A stretch of 64,000 nucleotides of DNA from Rubrivivax sp. A210 (GCF_904426505.1 NZ_CAJGBN010000072.1:1-64000); one strand, 5' to 3'. Positions 7,460-18,747 are shown, counted from the first letter of the stretch. Program-made: numbers and translations. Notes: generated by a model not told the origin, from the letters alone.

Positions 7460-9226
7460 TCAGTCGCCGGTGCTGACGTGGTGCACCTTCTTGCCGGGCG
7501 AGTAGATGTCCATGATGTTCCAGTGCCCGGCGGTGGGCACCGGCTCGTTCTTCATGTAGACATCCAGCACCACCGGCTTCTTCAGCGCGATGGCCTTCTC
7601 GAGCGCAGGCTTCAGCTCGGCCGCCGATTCGATCTTGATGCCCTCGACGCCGTAGGCGCGGGCGATGGCTGCATAGTCGGGCGAATAGCTCTTGCCGTCC
7701 TTCTCGAACACGGTGGCGAAGGTGGTGCCGTAGTGCGCCATCTCCAGGCCGGCGATGGTGCCGAAGGCGTGGTTGTTCATGATCACCCAGATCACGGCGA
7801 TGTCTTCCTCATACGCCGTGGCCAGGGCGGCCGGGTTCTGGCCGAAGCCGCCGTCGCCGATCAGGGCCACCACCACGCGGTCGGGCTCGGCCACCTTGGC
7901 GCCCAGCGCCGCCGGCGAGCCGAAGCCCATGGTCGCGAAGCCGCCCGGCGTGAACACGCTGCCCGGTGTGTAGACGGGGTATTGCTGGGCCATGCCGTTC
8001 TTGTTCCAGCCCACGTCGGTACACAGGATGGCGTCGCGCGGAAGGGCCTGGCGCAGGTCGGCCAGGATGCGCTCGGGGCGCATGGGCCAGGCGTCGCTGG
8101 TCCTCGCGGCCTGGTTGCCGGCCACGAAGCTCTGGCGGTTGGCAGCCATCTCGGCCACCAGGGCAGGGCGCTGCACGCCAGCCGGCAGCAGGCGGCGCGC
8201 GACGCGGTTCAGCACCTTGAGCGCCTGCTTCAGGTCGGCCATGGCGCCGATGGCCACGGGGTAGTTGCGGCCGATCTCGGCCGGGTCGATGTCGATGTGG
8301 ATGAGCTTGGTGACGTCGAAGTCGAAGGTGTAGGCCTTCTCCCACGAGCTGCAGTCGGCCTCGGAGAAGCGCGTGCCCAGCGCGAGGATCCAGTCGGCGC
8401 CCTTGCACTTGTCGTTGATGTAATGCGTGCCCCAGAAGCCGGTCATGCCCAGGATCAGCGGGTGGTCGTCGGGCAGGGCGCCCTTGCCCATCAGGCTGTG
8501 CGCCACCGGCAGCTGCAGATGCTCGGCAAAGGCGCGCATCTCCTCGGCTGCGTCGGCCAGCAGGATGCCGCCGCCCACGTAGAGCACCGGGCTCTTGGCC
8601 TCGAGCAGCTGGCGCACGATCTTCTCGGCGGTCTCGTCGTCGATGGAGGGCTTTTGCAGCTCGCGCGCATTCTTCAGCACGCGGTCGAACAGCTCGCTGT
8701 CGATTTCCTTGGAGAAGATGTCCATCGGCACGTCCACCAGCACCGGGCCCGGGCGGCCGCTCTCGGCCAGCTGGAAGGCCTTTTCCATGATCTCGGGGAA
8801 GAGATGCGGCGAGTCGACACGCCAGGCGCGCTTGACGAAGGGGCGGTAGATCTCGTACTGCGAGGCGTCGGCGTGCAGGTTGACTTCCTGGTGCGGATGC
8901 TTGCCGTAGTAGTGCGTGGGCACGTCGCCGGCGATCACCACCATGGGGATGGAATCGAGCGCGGCGTTGGCGACGCCGGTGGCCGCATTGGTGAGGCCGG
9001 GCGACAGGTGCGACAGCAGCACCGAGGCTTTGCCGGTGGCGCGGGCATAGCCGTCGGCGGCATGGGCCGCAATCTGCTCGTGGCGGGTGTTGATGAAGCG
9101 GATCTTCTCGCTCTTGGACAGCGCCGCGAGCACCGCGATATTGGTGTGGCCGCAGAGGCCGAACATGTGCTCGACGCCGCGGGCCTCGAGGTACTTGATG
9201 AGCAGGTTGGCGATCTGGTCTTTCAT
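7460..9226 (-). CDS. Thiamine diphosphate-dependent enzyme, acetolactate synthase-like
   Basis: A 588-residue three-domain ThDP enzyme. The N-terminal Pyr domain has the catalytic glutamate E50 (TRHEQIAAHAADGYA), the middle domain covers about 195-350, and the C-terminal PP domain has the cofactor motif GDG (about 457-459) to NN (484-485). The family includes acetolactate synthase, benzoylformate decarboxylase, oxalyl-CoA decarboxylase and the ring-opening hydrolase IolD of inositol breakdown. The sequence alone does not decide between them. In this operon a decarboxylase or C-C lyase that yields an aldehyde for the downstream-acting acylating dehydrogenase makes sense. The start at 9226 follows AAGGAGAC. 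Confidence 0.85.
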   Translation of the reverse strand: MKDQIANLLIKYLEARGVEHMFGLCGHTNIAVLAALSKSEKIRFINTRHEQIAAHAADGYARATGKASVLLSHLSPGLTNAATGVANAALDSIPMVVIAGDVPTHYYGKHPHQEVNLHADASQYEIYRPFVKRAWRVDSPHLFPEIMEKAFQLAESGRPGPVLVDVPMDIFSKEIDSELFDRVLKNARELQKPSIDDETAEKIVRQLLEAKSPVLYVGGGILLADAAEEMRAFAEHLQLPVAHSLMGKGALPDDHPLILGMTGFWGTHYINDKCKGADWILALGTRFSEADCSSWEKAYTFDFDVTKLIHIDIDPAEIGRNYPVAIGAMADLKQALKVLNRVARRLLPAGVQRPALVAEMAANRQSFVAGNQAARTSDAWPMRPERILADLRQALPRDAILCTDVGWNKNGMAQQYPVYTPGSVFTPGGFATMGFGSPAALGAKVAEPDRVVVALIGDGGFGQNPAALATAYEEDIAVIWVIMNNHAFGTIAGLEMAHYGTTFATVFEKDGKSYSPDYAAIARAYGVEGIKIESAAELKPALEKAIALKKPVVLDVYMKNEPVPTAGHWNIMDIYSPGKKVHHVSTGD

Positions 9227-9290
9227 GGGGTGTCTCCTTGCGGCCCGCGGCGCCACCTGGCGCTGAGCCTTTTGTGGGGTTGAAGGCTTC

Positions 9291-10142
9291 TCAGTCCTGG
9301 GCCGGCACCGGGCGGGGCGCCGCGCCGGTGTAGCGGTAGGGGATGGTCTTGGGCATGGGGCCCTTGATGCGCGCGCCCTGCTGCTTTTGCTCCCAGGCGT
9401 GGGCCAGGATGCCGACGGCGCGCGAGAGGATGAAGATGCCGCGGCCCAGCTCGGGCTCGAAGCCGAGCTCGCAGTAGATGATGGCGGTGACGCCGTCGAT
9501 GTTCATCGGGATGGGCTTGGGCCGGCCGCGGCCGAGCACCGCCTCGACCGCGCGGCCGATGCGGGCGAAGCGTCCGCCCACCACGCCCTTGGCCTGGGCC
9601 GCGTCCACCAGCGCCAGCAGGCGCGGCGAACGCGGGTCCAGCGGGTGGAAGCGGTGGCCGAAGCCGGGGAAGATCTTGATGCCGCGCTCGCGCCAGCGGC
9701 CTATCACCACCTCGGTGGCGCGCGTCACGTCAGCTTCATCTTCGACATGAGCGCCCGCCTCGGCGGCGATCTCGCAATACAGCTCCATGCACTGCTGGCC
9801 GGCGCCGCCATGCACGTCGTCCAGCGCATTGATGGCCGAGGCCATGGCGCCATTGACCGGCAGGCCGCAGGACACCGCCATGCGCGAGATCGCGATCGAT
9901 GGTGCGTGCGGGCCGTGGTCGACGGCCGCCACCATCGAGTGCTCCAGCAGCTCGGCCTGCGCCGGCGTCGGCAGTTCGCCGCGCAGCATCAGCCAGATCA
10001 TCTGCGGGAAGCGCACCGTGCCGATCAGCTCCTCGATGGCGTAGCCGCGCATCGCGATCTTGCCGGGGTGGATGTCGATGATGGAGGTCGACCACCACGC
10101 CTGCGCGTCGTCGATGATCTCTTCGGGTGTCTTGGCGGCCAT
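9291..10142 (-). CDS. Citryl-CoA lyase-like protein (citrate synthase superfamily)
   Basis: A 283-residue protein corresponding to the short citrate-synthase-fold citryl-CoA lyases, which cleave citryl-CoA to acetyl-CoA and oxaloacetate. Visible family features are HGGAGQQ (about 111-117), GFGHRFHPLDPR (about 160-171) and the RAVGILAHAWEQ helix near the C-terminus. It is much shorter than housekeeping citrate synthase (about 430 residues). It lies 34 bp after the aldehyde dehydrogenase gene and 64 bp before the ThDP enzyme gene. Its substrate here is probably an acyl-CoA made by the upstream dehydrogenase, but that is inference. Confidence 0.85.
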   Translation of the reverse strand: MAAKTPEEIIDDAQAWWSTSIIDIHPGKIAMRGYAIEELIGTVRFPQMIWLMLRGELPTPAQAELLEHSMVAAVDHGPHAPSIAISRMAVSCGLPVNGAMASAINALDDVHGGAGQQCMELYCEIAAEAGAHVEDEADVTRATEVVIGRWRERGIKIFPGFGHRFHPLDPRSPRLLALVDAAQAKGVVGGRFARIGRAVEAVLGRGRPKPIPMNIDGVTAIIYCELGFEPELGRGIFILSRAVGILAHAWEQKQQGARIKGPMPKTIPYRYTGAAPRPVPAQD

Positions 10143-10176
10143 GAAGGGCTCCGGTGCGGGTGGGGCGGGGCGGTGA

Positions 10177-11625
10177 TCAGGTCGTGATGGTCTCGACTTC
10201 GGCCTCGAGCGCCGGGTCGTAGAAGCTGCCGAACAGCTCTTCGTCGGAAGGCTTGTCTTCCTTGATGGGCACCGAGACCCAGGTCGTGTTGAGGTAGTGC
10301 TTGAGGCCCACGTTCTCGGACACGACGTTGCCGCCCCAGGTGCCGCAGCCCAGGCTGCTGGTCATGGGCATGCCGTTGTTGAAGGCGCCGGCGTTGGCCT
10401 TGCTCTGCGGCTGGCGCACCATGATTCGGCTCACCGGCGCGGCCAGGCCGAGGCGGTGGATGTGGTCCGGGTCGAAGGAGTAGATGCCGCAGGAGTGGCC
10501 CTTGCCGCCCACTTCGTAGACCGCGCGCATCATGTCCAGCGCCTGGTCGAAGCCCTTGTACTTGTACACAGCCAGCAGCGTGGTGAGCTTCTCGCCGGAG
10601 TACGGGTGCTCACGGCCGATGCCGTCGCCGTGGACGATGATGAACTTGCGGTCGGCCGGGATGCTGAAGCCGGCGGCCTTGGCCAGCGCCTGCGGCGCGA
10701 TGGCCACGGTGTCGGCCGTGCGGTGGGCCTCGTCGTCCCACATCGCGCGGCGCAGCAGGGCCTTCTCTTCGGCCGAGGCCAGGTAGCCGCCTTCCACCTG
10801 CAGCTGGGCCAGCAGCTTGTCGAAGATGCTTTCCTCGATGATGAGGTTGCCGTCGGCCGAGCAGCCGGAGCCGAAGTCGCTGGTCTTGGACAGACGGGTG
10901 TTGTAGGCCGCTTCGACGATGTCGGCGGTCTCGTCGATGATCATCGTGGAGTTGCCCGAACCCACGCCGTAGGCCGGCGTGCCCGAGCTGTAGGCGGCGC
11001 GCACCATGGGCTGGCCGCCGGTGGCGACGATGAGGTCGGCGCGCGCCATCAGCGCCTGCGACATCGGGATGTTGACCTTGGTCAGGCACTGCAGGATGTC
11101 GGCCGGCGCGCCTTCGCGCTCCAGCGCCTCGCGCATCAGGCGCACGGTCTCGAAGCTGGTCTTCTTGGAGCGCGGGTGCGGCGAGAAGACGACCACGTCG
11201 CGCGCCTTGATGCCGTAGATGGCATTGCCGGCCGGGGTCAGGTCGGGGTTCGTGGTCGGCACGATGCAGGCGATGATGCCGGCCGGCTTGCCGTACTTGA
11301 CGATGCCCTTCTCGGGGATCTCTTCGATGATGCCCACGCTCTTCTGACGCAGTGCATCGCGCAGCACGCCGCGGATCTTCATGCGCTTGCCCATGCGGCT
11401 GGCGGCGTCGCCCAGGCGGCTTTCGGCAATGCCCATGTCGACCAGGCGTGTGAAGGTCTGCTTGTTGGCCACCGCCCAGGCCACGGCCTGGCACAGGCGG
11501 TCGACGCGCGCCTGGTCATAGGTCTCGATGATCGCCAGCGCCTTGCGGGCGCGTTCGAACACCATGTCCAGCTCTTCCTGCTGCTCGGCGGTGATGGGGT
11601 TCACGGTCTGGGGGGCGGTTGCCAT
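10177..11625 (-). CDS. CoA-acylating aldehyde dehydrogenase
   Basis: A 482-residue NAD-dependent acylating aldehyde dehydrogenase of the acetaldehyde/sulfoacetaldehyde (SauS) type, turning an aldehyde plus CoA into acyl-CoA. Catalytic Cys255 lies in DFGSGCSADGN, and the cofactor region reads IVPTTNPDLTPAGNAI (121-136). The chosen start MATAPQTVNP has GGAG 8 bases upstream; a start 81 bp further out has no ribosome-binding site. It is the first gene of the operon running to 2816, and paired IclR-type operators lie about 140-170 bp upstream. No other sulfoacetate genes are near, so the SauS-like similarity should not be read as a sulfonate function. Confidence 0.88.
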   Translation of the reverse strand: MATAPQTVNPITAEQQEELDMVFERARKALAIIETYDQARVDRLCQAVAWAVANKQTFTRLVDMGIAESRLGDAASRMGKRMKIRGVLRDALRQKSVGIIEEIPEKGIVKYGKPAGIIACIVPTTNPDLTPAGNAIYGIKARDVVVFSPHPRSKKTSFETVRLMREALEREGAPADILQCLTKVNIPMSQALMARADLIVATGGQPMVRAAYSSGTPAYGVGSGNSTMIIDETADIVEAAYNTRLSKTSDFGSGCSADGNLIIEESIFDKLLAQLQVEGGYLASAEEKALLRRAMWDDEAHRTADTVAIAPQALAKAAGFSIPADRKFIIVHGDGIGREHPYSGEKLTTLLAVYKYKGFDQALDMMRAVYEVGGKGHSCGIYSFDPDHIHRLGLAAPVSRIMVRQPQSKANAGAFNNGMPMTSSLGCGTWGGNVVSENVGLKHYLNTTWVSVPIKEDKPSDEELFGSFYDPALEAEVETITT

Positions 11626-11761
11626 GGTCGATGTCTCCGGGTTGATGTGGGGCTCTACGGGGCTGGGAACCGCGTTGCTGACGGTGCCTGCCGGCTGCGT
11701 TTCCATGGTTTGCAGAATAGGTTTCCCACCCCGGGGCCACAAGGCGCACCAAGACCAGAAT

Positions 11762-11797
11762 GTCCGATCATCGGACGTTGTTGTCCGGTCATCGGCC
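11762..11797. promoter_or_regulatory. Paired IclR-type operator before the aldehyde dehydrogenase operon
   Basis: Two 15-bp sites, gtccgat-c-atcggac (11762-11776, a perfect palindrome) and gtccggt-c-atcggcc (11783-11797, near perfect), with centres 21 bp apart. They resemble the CGAT-N-ATCG core of PcaR/PcaU-type IclR operators. The 375-bp gap 11626-12000 otherwise holds only the phasin terminator. Confidence 0.72.
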
Positions 11798-11928
11798 GTT
11801 CTCATGGTTATCCCTGGGTCGGGGTGAAAGTGGCGGTGGAGATCACCTGGGCGGGCCGCCGGCACGGCTTGGGGGAGGGGTGGCCGCGACAGGGCGGCGG
11901 GCCGGCAAGAAGATCGGCGCCACAAAGG

Positions 11929-11957
11929 AAAACGGGCCGGCAAGGCCGGCCCGTTTT
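11929..11957. terminator. Rho-independent terminator downstream of phaP
   Basis: Perfect 13-bp stem (11929-11941 with 11945-11957), 3-base loop, A-tract on one side and T-tract on the other, so it can work in both directions. It ends the minus-strand phasin transcript. Confidence 0.9.
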
Positions 11958-12000
11958 CGGGGGTGGTGCAGGGCAGGCTGGGCCTGCCCGTAGGCGCTGC

Positions 12001-12570
12001 TTAGGCGGCGCGCTTGGCGGCCTTGGCGGCGGTGGCCGTGGCGGCCTTGGTGGCGCTGACGGCCGAGTTGGTGACGGCGGCGAAGTTGGCTTCGGCGACT
12101 TCGGTGGCCTGCTTGGCGGCCTTCTGCACGCTTTCGAAGGCGTTGTTGGCGGCGGCGACGGCCGACTTCACCAGGGCGACGGCGTTCTCGCTGCCGGCCG
12201 GGGCGTTCTTGACGGCGCTGTCAACCAGGGCCAGAACCTTTTGCTGGCCGTCGGCCAGGGTGGCTTCGGCCACCTTGGTCAGCTCGGCGTTGCTGCCGGC
12301 CAGGATGTCGTACAGGGCGCGGCTGTAGGCGCTGGCCTTCTCGGCCACGGGCTGCAGCAGGCCGGCTTGCAGGGCCAGCAGCTCTTGCGCGTCCTTGGCC
12401 GACAGGGCGGCGTAGGTGGTTTCGGCGACTTCGGCCAGCGAGCTGCGAACCACTTGCAGGTTCAGCTCGACCAGCTTCTCGACGCTCTCGAAGACCTTGC
12501 CGGTGAGGCCGAAGAGGGTTTCGACATTGGCCTTCTGGGCGGCGGCGAATTGCTCGGGGGTGAAAGTCAT
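12001..12570 (-). CDS. phaP: Phasin, polyhydroxyalkanoate granule protein
   Basis: A 189-residue phasin that coats PHA granules. It has the family start MTFTPEQFAAAQKANVETLF and is almost wholly amphipathic helix, with an Ala/Lys-rich tail (ATKAATATAAKAAKRAA) typical of Burkholderiales phasins. The start at 12570 has AGGAG 6 bases upstream. The gene stands alone between its own promoter and terminator. A σ70-like promoter with two PhaR-like sites lies upstream, so expression probably rises when PhaR is titrated onto granules. The PHA synthase gene is 42 kb away in this window. Confidence 0.95.
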   Translation of the reverse strand: MTFTPEQFAAAQKANVETLFGLTGKVFESVEKLVELNLQVVRSSLAEVAETTYAALSAKDAQELLALQAGLLQPVAEKASAYSRALYDILAGSNAELTKVAEATLADGQQKVLALVDSAVKNAPAGSENAVALVKSAVAAANNAFESVQKAAKQATEVAEANFAAVTNSAVSATKAATATAAKAAKRAA

Positions 12571-12631
12571 GGTGATCTCCTGGAGGGTGGTCAAAAGTTG
12601 GGGTGCACTTGCCGCATCGCTCAGACTGCTT

Positions 12632-12707
12632 TGCTGCGCTGCAACATGACCCGAAGTGTAGAGGCCTCGACGGTGGATGCAAGCTGTTTTTGCTGCAATG
12701 CAACAAA
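12632..12707 (-). promoter_or_regulatory. phaP promoter with two PhaR-like sites
   Basis: On the minus strand, TTGCAT (12677-12682) and TACACT (12655-12660) are 16 bp apart and make a plausible σ70 promoter. A TTGCTGCA-A-TGCAACAA palindrome (about 12689-12705) lies just upstream of the -35, and tgctgcgctgcaacatgac (12632-12650) just downstream of the -10. The second site differs by one base from 53400-53418 before the SDR-phaC genes. Confidence 0.7.
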
Positions 12708-12816
12708 ATAGGGGCCTGGTTCTAGAAACGCAGCGGGCGCCGCGCCGGGCGTTCCCGGGTGGGCGGAGGGCGGCTTGGTTGCGCGCCCGATGCGGGCGCT
12801 CTTCCCTGGGCGCCGT

Positions 12817-15438
<2,622 letters not shown>

Positions 15439-15572
15439 AGTGGCGTTTGCGAAGTTGTCCCGCCGCGGCAGCCGGCCGCGACCCAAGACTGAGTTCGCCC
15501 TGACCTGACGACAACCAGGGATTTTCCGGGCCTCGCCGCGCACGGGGCTTGACCTGACACAAGGCGGGCGGT

Positions 15573-15596
15573 CAGGGCCAGGGCCAGGGCCAGGCC
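15573..15596. repeat. Hexamer tandem repeat
   Basis: About four copies of cagggc lie in the gap between the kinase gene and the DUF6064 gene. No function is apparent. Confidence 0.5.
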
Positions 15597-15661
15597 TGGC
15601 TCGGCAGCATCTGCGCCGAACCCGGCATCTGCGGTGGATGCCCGGGCTGCAGCCCAGCCTG

Positions 15662-16285
15662 TCAGCCGCCGCCCGCGCCGTGGAGGGCCCAGCCCATGGC
15701 GCCGTTGTGCAGTGCCGCCAGCAGCGGCACCGGCCACAGCCACCAAGGCGGGCGGCGCGCCAGCAGCAGCATGCCCAGCGTGGCCGCGACGGTCGGAGCG
15801 GGCAGGGCGCCAAAAGCCTCGGTCTGTTCGAGGGGTCGGCCGGCCAGCGCGCGGGCCAGTGGCCAGGCCAGCAGGGCCAGCGCGACGGTGGCGCGGCCAA
15901 GTGCCGTGCGCAGCGCCGGCTGCGGCGCAAAGCCGAGGCCGTCCTGCCGGGCGGCGGCCCAGGCCAGTGCCAGGCCCTGGGCGCCATAGGCCCAGGCCAG
16001 CGCATCGGCGGCCCAGTTGAGGCTGGCGTAGTGGCGGTGCAGGAAGCCGAAGCCCACCCAGCACCAGGCGCCGCCGAGCAGGGCCCAGACGGGGCGTGCC
16101 GGCGCGGCGCAGCGCCAGGCCTGGGCCAGGGCGGCCAGGCCCAGCGCCAGCAGCAGCGGCTGCAGCGGCCAGATCTCGGCGTTGTAGGCGGCCACCAGGC
16201 GAGCCCAGGCGCGCGGCGAATAGGGCAGGAAGCTGGCAGCGCGGTAGCTGGCCCAGTCGGCCCAGGCGAGGCCCCCCAATTCCAT
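15662..16285 (-). CDS. DUF6064-type membrane protein
   Basis: A 207-residue, highly hydrophobic protein with about six membrane helices and many Trp/Ala residues. The start region MELGGLAWADWASYRAASFLPYS and the following 'YNAEIWPLQPL' match the pattern of DUF6064 proteins, whose function is unknown. It starts 11 bp after the aldo/keto reductase stop, so the two are probably cotranscribed. Confidence 0.7.
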   Translation of the reverse strand: MELGGLAWADWASYRAASFLPYSPRAWARLVAAYNAEIWPLQPLLLALGLAALAQAWRCAAPARPVWALLGGAWCWVGFGFLHRHYASLNWAADALAWAYGAQGLALAWAAARQDGLGFAPQPALRTALGRATVALALLAWPLARALAGRPLEQTEAFGALPAPTVAATLGMLLLARRPPWWLWPVPLLAALHNGAMGWALHGAGGG

Positions 16286-16295
16286 CAGGCGCGGC

Positions 16296-17267
16296 TCACA
16301 GCAGCTTGTCGGCCAGGGCCGCCATGCGTGCGCGCTCGCTGGCGTCGGGCAGGCGGCCGTGCGCGGCGGCCAGGTTCTCGCGCACATGATCGATGCGGGT
16401 GGTGGCCGGGATGGCACAGCCCACGGCGGGGTGGCCGAGCACGAACTTGAGCGCCAGCTGCGCCCAGCTCGTGCATTGCAGCTCGCCGGCCCAGGCCGGC
16501 AGTGGCTGGCGGCCCAGGCTGCGCAGCAGCTCGCCGCCCTCGAAGGGCCGGTTCACGATGACGGCGATGCCGCGCTCGCGCGCCAGCGGCAGCAGGCGTT
16601 CCTCGGCGCGGCGGTCGCGCAGGCTCAGCGTGAGCTGAACAAAGTCCAGCGGCTGGCTGCGCATGATCTGCTCCAGTTCGGCATGGCGGCGGCCTTCCGA
16701 GGTGGAGACGCCAACGTGCCGCAGCCGTCCGCCCGCCTTCATCTCGAACAGCGTGGGCAGGTGCTCCTGCCAGGACAGCAGGTTGTGGACCTGCAGCAGG
16801 TCGAAGCGCGCCACGCCCCAGAGGCGGCGCGAGGCCTCGATCTGTGCCGGACCCCGCGCGCCCGGACTGATCCACACCTTGTCGGCGGCCAGCACGCGCG
16901 CCAGCGCTCCAGGGCGGCGCAGGCCGTGGCCGATGACGTCCTGCGACGAGCCGTACATCGGCGACGAATCGACGAGGCGGCCGCCGCCTTCGAAGAAGGC
17001 CTGCATCACGTCGGCACACTGCTCACGCGCGGCGGCGTCGCGGCCGACGTTGAAGGTGATCCAGCTGCCCAGCCCGACCAGGGGCAGGGGTTCGCCGCTC
17101 TTGGGCAGCGGCCGGGTGGCGGCTGCCGGTGCCGGCGGCGCAGCGCCAGCGGCGCGCGCCAGCAGGCCGGCTGCGCCCAGCGCCAGCCCCTGGCGCAGCA
17201 GGGCGCGTCGCCCTGGCGGGGAACCTGGCGGGGGATCTTGCGAAGGCCGTGGCCGCTTGTCTCGCAT
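16296..17267 (-). CDS. Tat-exported aldo/keto reductase family protein
   Basis: A 323-residue aldo/keto reductase preceded by a twin-arginine leader (RRALLRQGLALGAAGLLARA, about 20-39), so it should act in the periplasm. The barrel keeps D100 and Y105 (LVDSSPMYG) and H161 (LLQVHNLL) of the catalytic tetrad. The lysine normally found in the 'ATK' strand is missing: the strand reads KVWISPGARG, with Gly136 at the expected place. A Lys at 130 could conceivably substitute. Reductase activity is therefore uncertain. The start at 17267 has AGGAG 7 bases upstream. Confidence 0.83.
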   Translation of the reverse strand: MRDKRPRPSQDPPPGSPPGRRALLRQGLALGAAGLLARAAGAAPPAPAAATRPLPKSGEPLPLVGLGSWITFNVGRDAAAREQCADVMQAFFEGGGRLVDSSPMYGSSQDVIGHGLRRPGALARVLAADKVWISPGARGPAQIEASRRLWGVARFDLLQVHNLLSWQEHLPTLFEMKAGGRLRHVGVSTSEGRRHAELEQIMRSQPLDFVQLTLSLRDRRAEERLLPLARERGIAVIVNRPFEGGELLRSLGRQPLPAWAGELQCTSWAQLALKFVLGHPAVGCAIPATTRIDHVRENLAAAHGRLPDASERARMAALADKLL

Positions 17268-17318
17268 CGCGTCGCTCCTTGCCGAGCGCACGATTCTGCG
17301 CGCCGCAAAGGCCTGGGC

Positions 17319-17353
17319 GGTACAGCCGCAAGGGGCGGCGCCGGGGCTGTACC
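17319..17353. repeat. Inverted repeat between porin and reductase genes
   Basis: Perfect 9-bp arms, ggtacagcc (17319-17327) and ggctgtacc (17345-17353), with a 17-base loop. There is no T-tract. It may be an operator for the reductase gene or a weak stem after the porin gene. Confidence 0.45.
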
Positions 17354-17426
17354 CGTGGCGCGGTCAGCAATGGCAAGGCGGGCGGCCAGGCGGCAGGTGC
17401 CGCGCGGCCGGCCCGCTGCCGTCAGA

Positions 17427-18503
17427 TCAGAACGAGGTGCGGATGCCGGCGTGCATCACCTTTTCCTGGCTGATGTAGTCCTTCAGGCCGCCGGTGGCGA
17501 AGGAGGCGCCGACATAGAGCAGGGTGCTCTTGGACAGCGCGTACCAGCCGCCGACGGCGATCTTGCCGAGGTCATCGGAAGCGCCATTGGTGCCGTCGTA
17601 GGTCATGCGCGTGTAGTTGGCGGCCAGGGTCATGGCGCCCATGGGCAACTCGCCGCCCAGGGTCCAGCCGTTGGACTTGTCGAAGGTGAAGGTGGTGTCG
17701 CCGGTGACCACCAGGTTGCTCACGCCGACGGCGGCGCCGTTGCCGCTGCCGGTGGCGAGGTCGCTGTTGCGCTGCAGGCCGCCCTTGACCTTGAACTTGC
17801 CGAAGTCGTAGTTGGCCGACAGCGAGACCGACTTGTTGTTGGTCTTGCCGGTGGCGCGCGACTCGCCCCACTCGTAGGTGGCGCCGACATACAGGCCCGC
17901 GGCCGAGTAGACGGCGCGCAGGCCGTGGAAGCGGTCGTTCGTGCCTTCGCCCGGGGCGATCTGGGCGGCCAGCGTCACCGGGCCCAGGGCCGGGGTCTGG
18001 TACTGGACGATGTTGTCGGCGCGGGGCGCGTTCAGGAACATCGGCAGGTTCTTGCCGACGTTGGTGACCGAGGTGGTGGGGTTCCACACGCCGCCGTTGC
18101 CGTAGGGGTTGCCGGCGCCGACGACCGAGTCGCTCAGGATGTACTGGCGGCCCAGGCGCACTTCGCCGGCTTCCTTGGACGAGACCGAGGCGAAGATCTG
18201 GCGGCCGAAGGCGCGGCCACCCTGGGCGGAGGTGCCGGTGTCGACCAGGATGCCGGCTTCCAGGTGGGCGCCGACGCGGATGCCGTTGCCCAGGTCTTCG
18301 CTGGTGCGGACGCCCCAGCGCGAGCCGTTGAGGCCGTTGACGGTGCCGTCGTTCATCGCCGTCAGGTCAGCCGCGCCCGACTTGCCGCCGGCCATGGACT
18401 TGTTGACGTTGAGGTCGATCAGGCCGAACAGCGTGACCGTGGATTGGGCGCTGGCGGCGCCGGCGAGGGCGGTCAGGGCGGCGGCGAGGGCGATTCGCTT
18501 CAT
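17427..18503 (-). CDS. Outer-membrane porin, Burkholderiales type
   Basis: A 358-residue trimeric general porin. The signal peptide (MKRIALAAALTALAGAASA) is followed by QSTVTLFGLIDLNV, the usual first β-strand of the Gram-negative porin family in this order, and it ends in aromatic Phe (AGIRTSF) as outer-membrane β-barrels do. Alternating β-strands and the PEFG-like constriction region 'GRAFGRQIFASVSS' are visible. It is transcribed alone. A copy of the IclR-type palindrome differing at 2 of 15 bases lies 150 bp upstream, suggesting it may serve uptake for the neighbouring pathway. Confidence 0.93.
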   Translation of the reverse strand: MKRIALAAALTALAGAASAQSTVTLFGLIDLNVNKSMAGGKSGAADLTAMNDGTVNGLNGSRWGVRTSEDLGNGIRVGAHLEAGILVDTGTSAQGGRAFGRQIFASVSSKEAGEVRLGRQYILSDSVVGAGNPYGNGGVWNPTTSVTNVGKNLPMFLNAPRADNIVQYQTPALGPVTLAAQIAPGEGTNDRFHGLRAVYSAAGLYVGATYEWGESRATGKTNNKSVSLSANYDFGKFKVKGGLQRNSDLATGSGNGAAVGVSNLVVTGDTTFTFDKSNGWTLGGELPMGAMTLAANYTRMTYDGTNGASDDLGKIAVGGWYALSKSTLLYVGASFATGGLKDYISQEKVMHAGIRTSF

Positions 18504-18656
18504 GGCTAGTCTCCGGGTGGGGTGGCGACGGCAGTCGTCGACTTGTCGGGTGGATTGGGGGCCGTGGACCGGGCGGGTTTCGCAAGCTCAGCGCGAGTGG
18601 CCCTGTCCGGTGTGCCGTCATTGCAGCACCGCGGTTGGTGCCCGACCAGCCCTGTT

Positions 18657-18671
18657 GCGCGCCTATCGCGC
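18657..18671. promoter_or_regulatory. Possible IclR site upstream of the porin gene
   Basis: gcgcgcctatcgcgc matches 13 of 15 bases of the perfect palindrome at 19601-19615 in the divergent IclR/aroE-like promoter. One half-site is complete. There is no clear partner site. Confidence 0.35.
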
Positions 18672-18747
18672 AGCGTGCGCGGCCTTCGATCCGAATGCGG
18701 GAACACCCGCATACATCTGATGCGCCAACGCTACATGGACGGGTGCC

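Noticed and set aside
7460..9226. Sulfoacetaldehyde acetyltransferase (Xsc), suggested by the SauS-like dehydrogenase nearby
   Set aside because: The N-terminal wording differs from Xsc and no phosphotransacetylase, sulfite or taurine genes are present.
7478..9283. Long plus-strand open frame (601 codons) opposite the ThDP enzyme
   Set aside because: His/Gly/Ala/Arg-rich composition typical of antisense frames in G+C-rich genes; the minus strand carries a full conserved enzyme.
10177..11943. N-terminally extended aldehyde dehydrogenase starting at 11943 or 11706
   Set aside because: The extension would translate the IclR operator region and has no ribosome-binding site; the start at 11625 has one and fits the family length.
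10297..12711. 804-codon plus-strand open frame
   Set aside because: It spans the antisense of two unrelated genes, a terminator and an operator; no start signals or recognisable domain.
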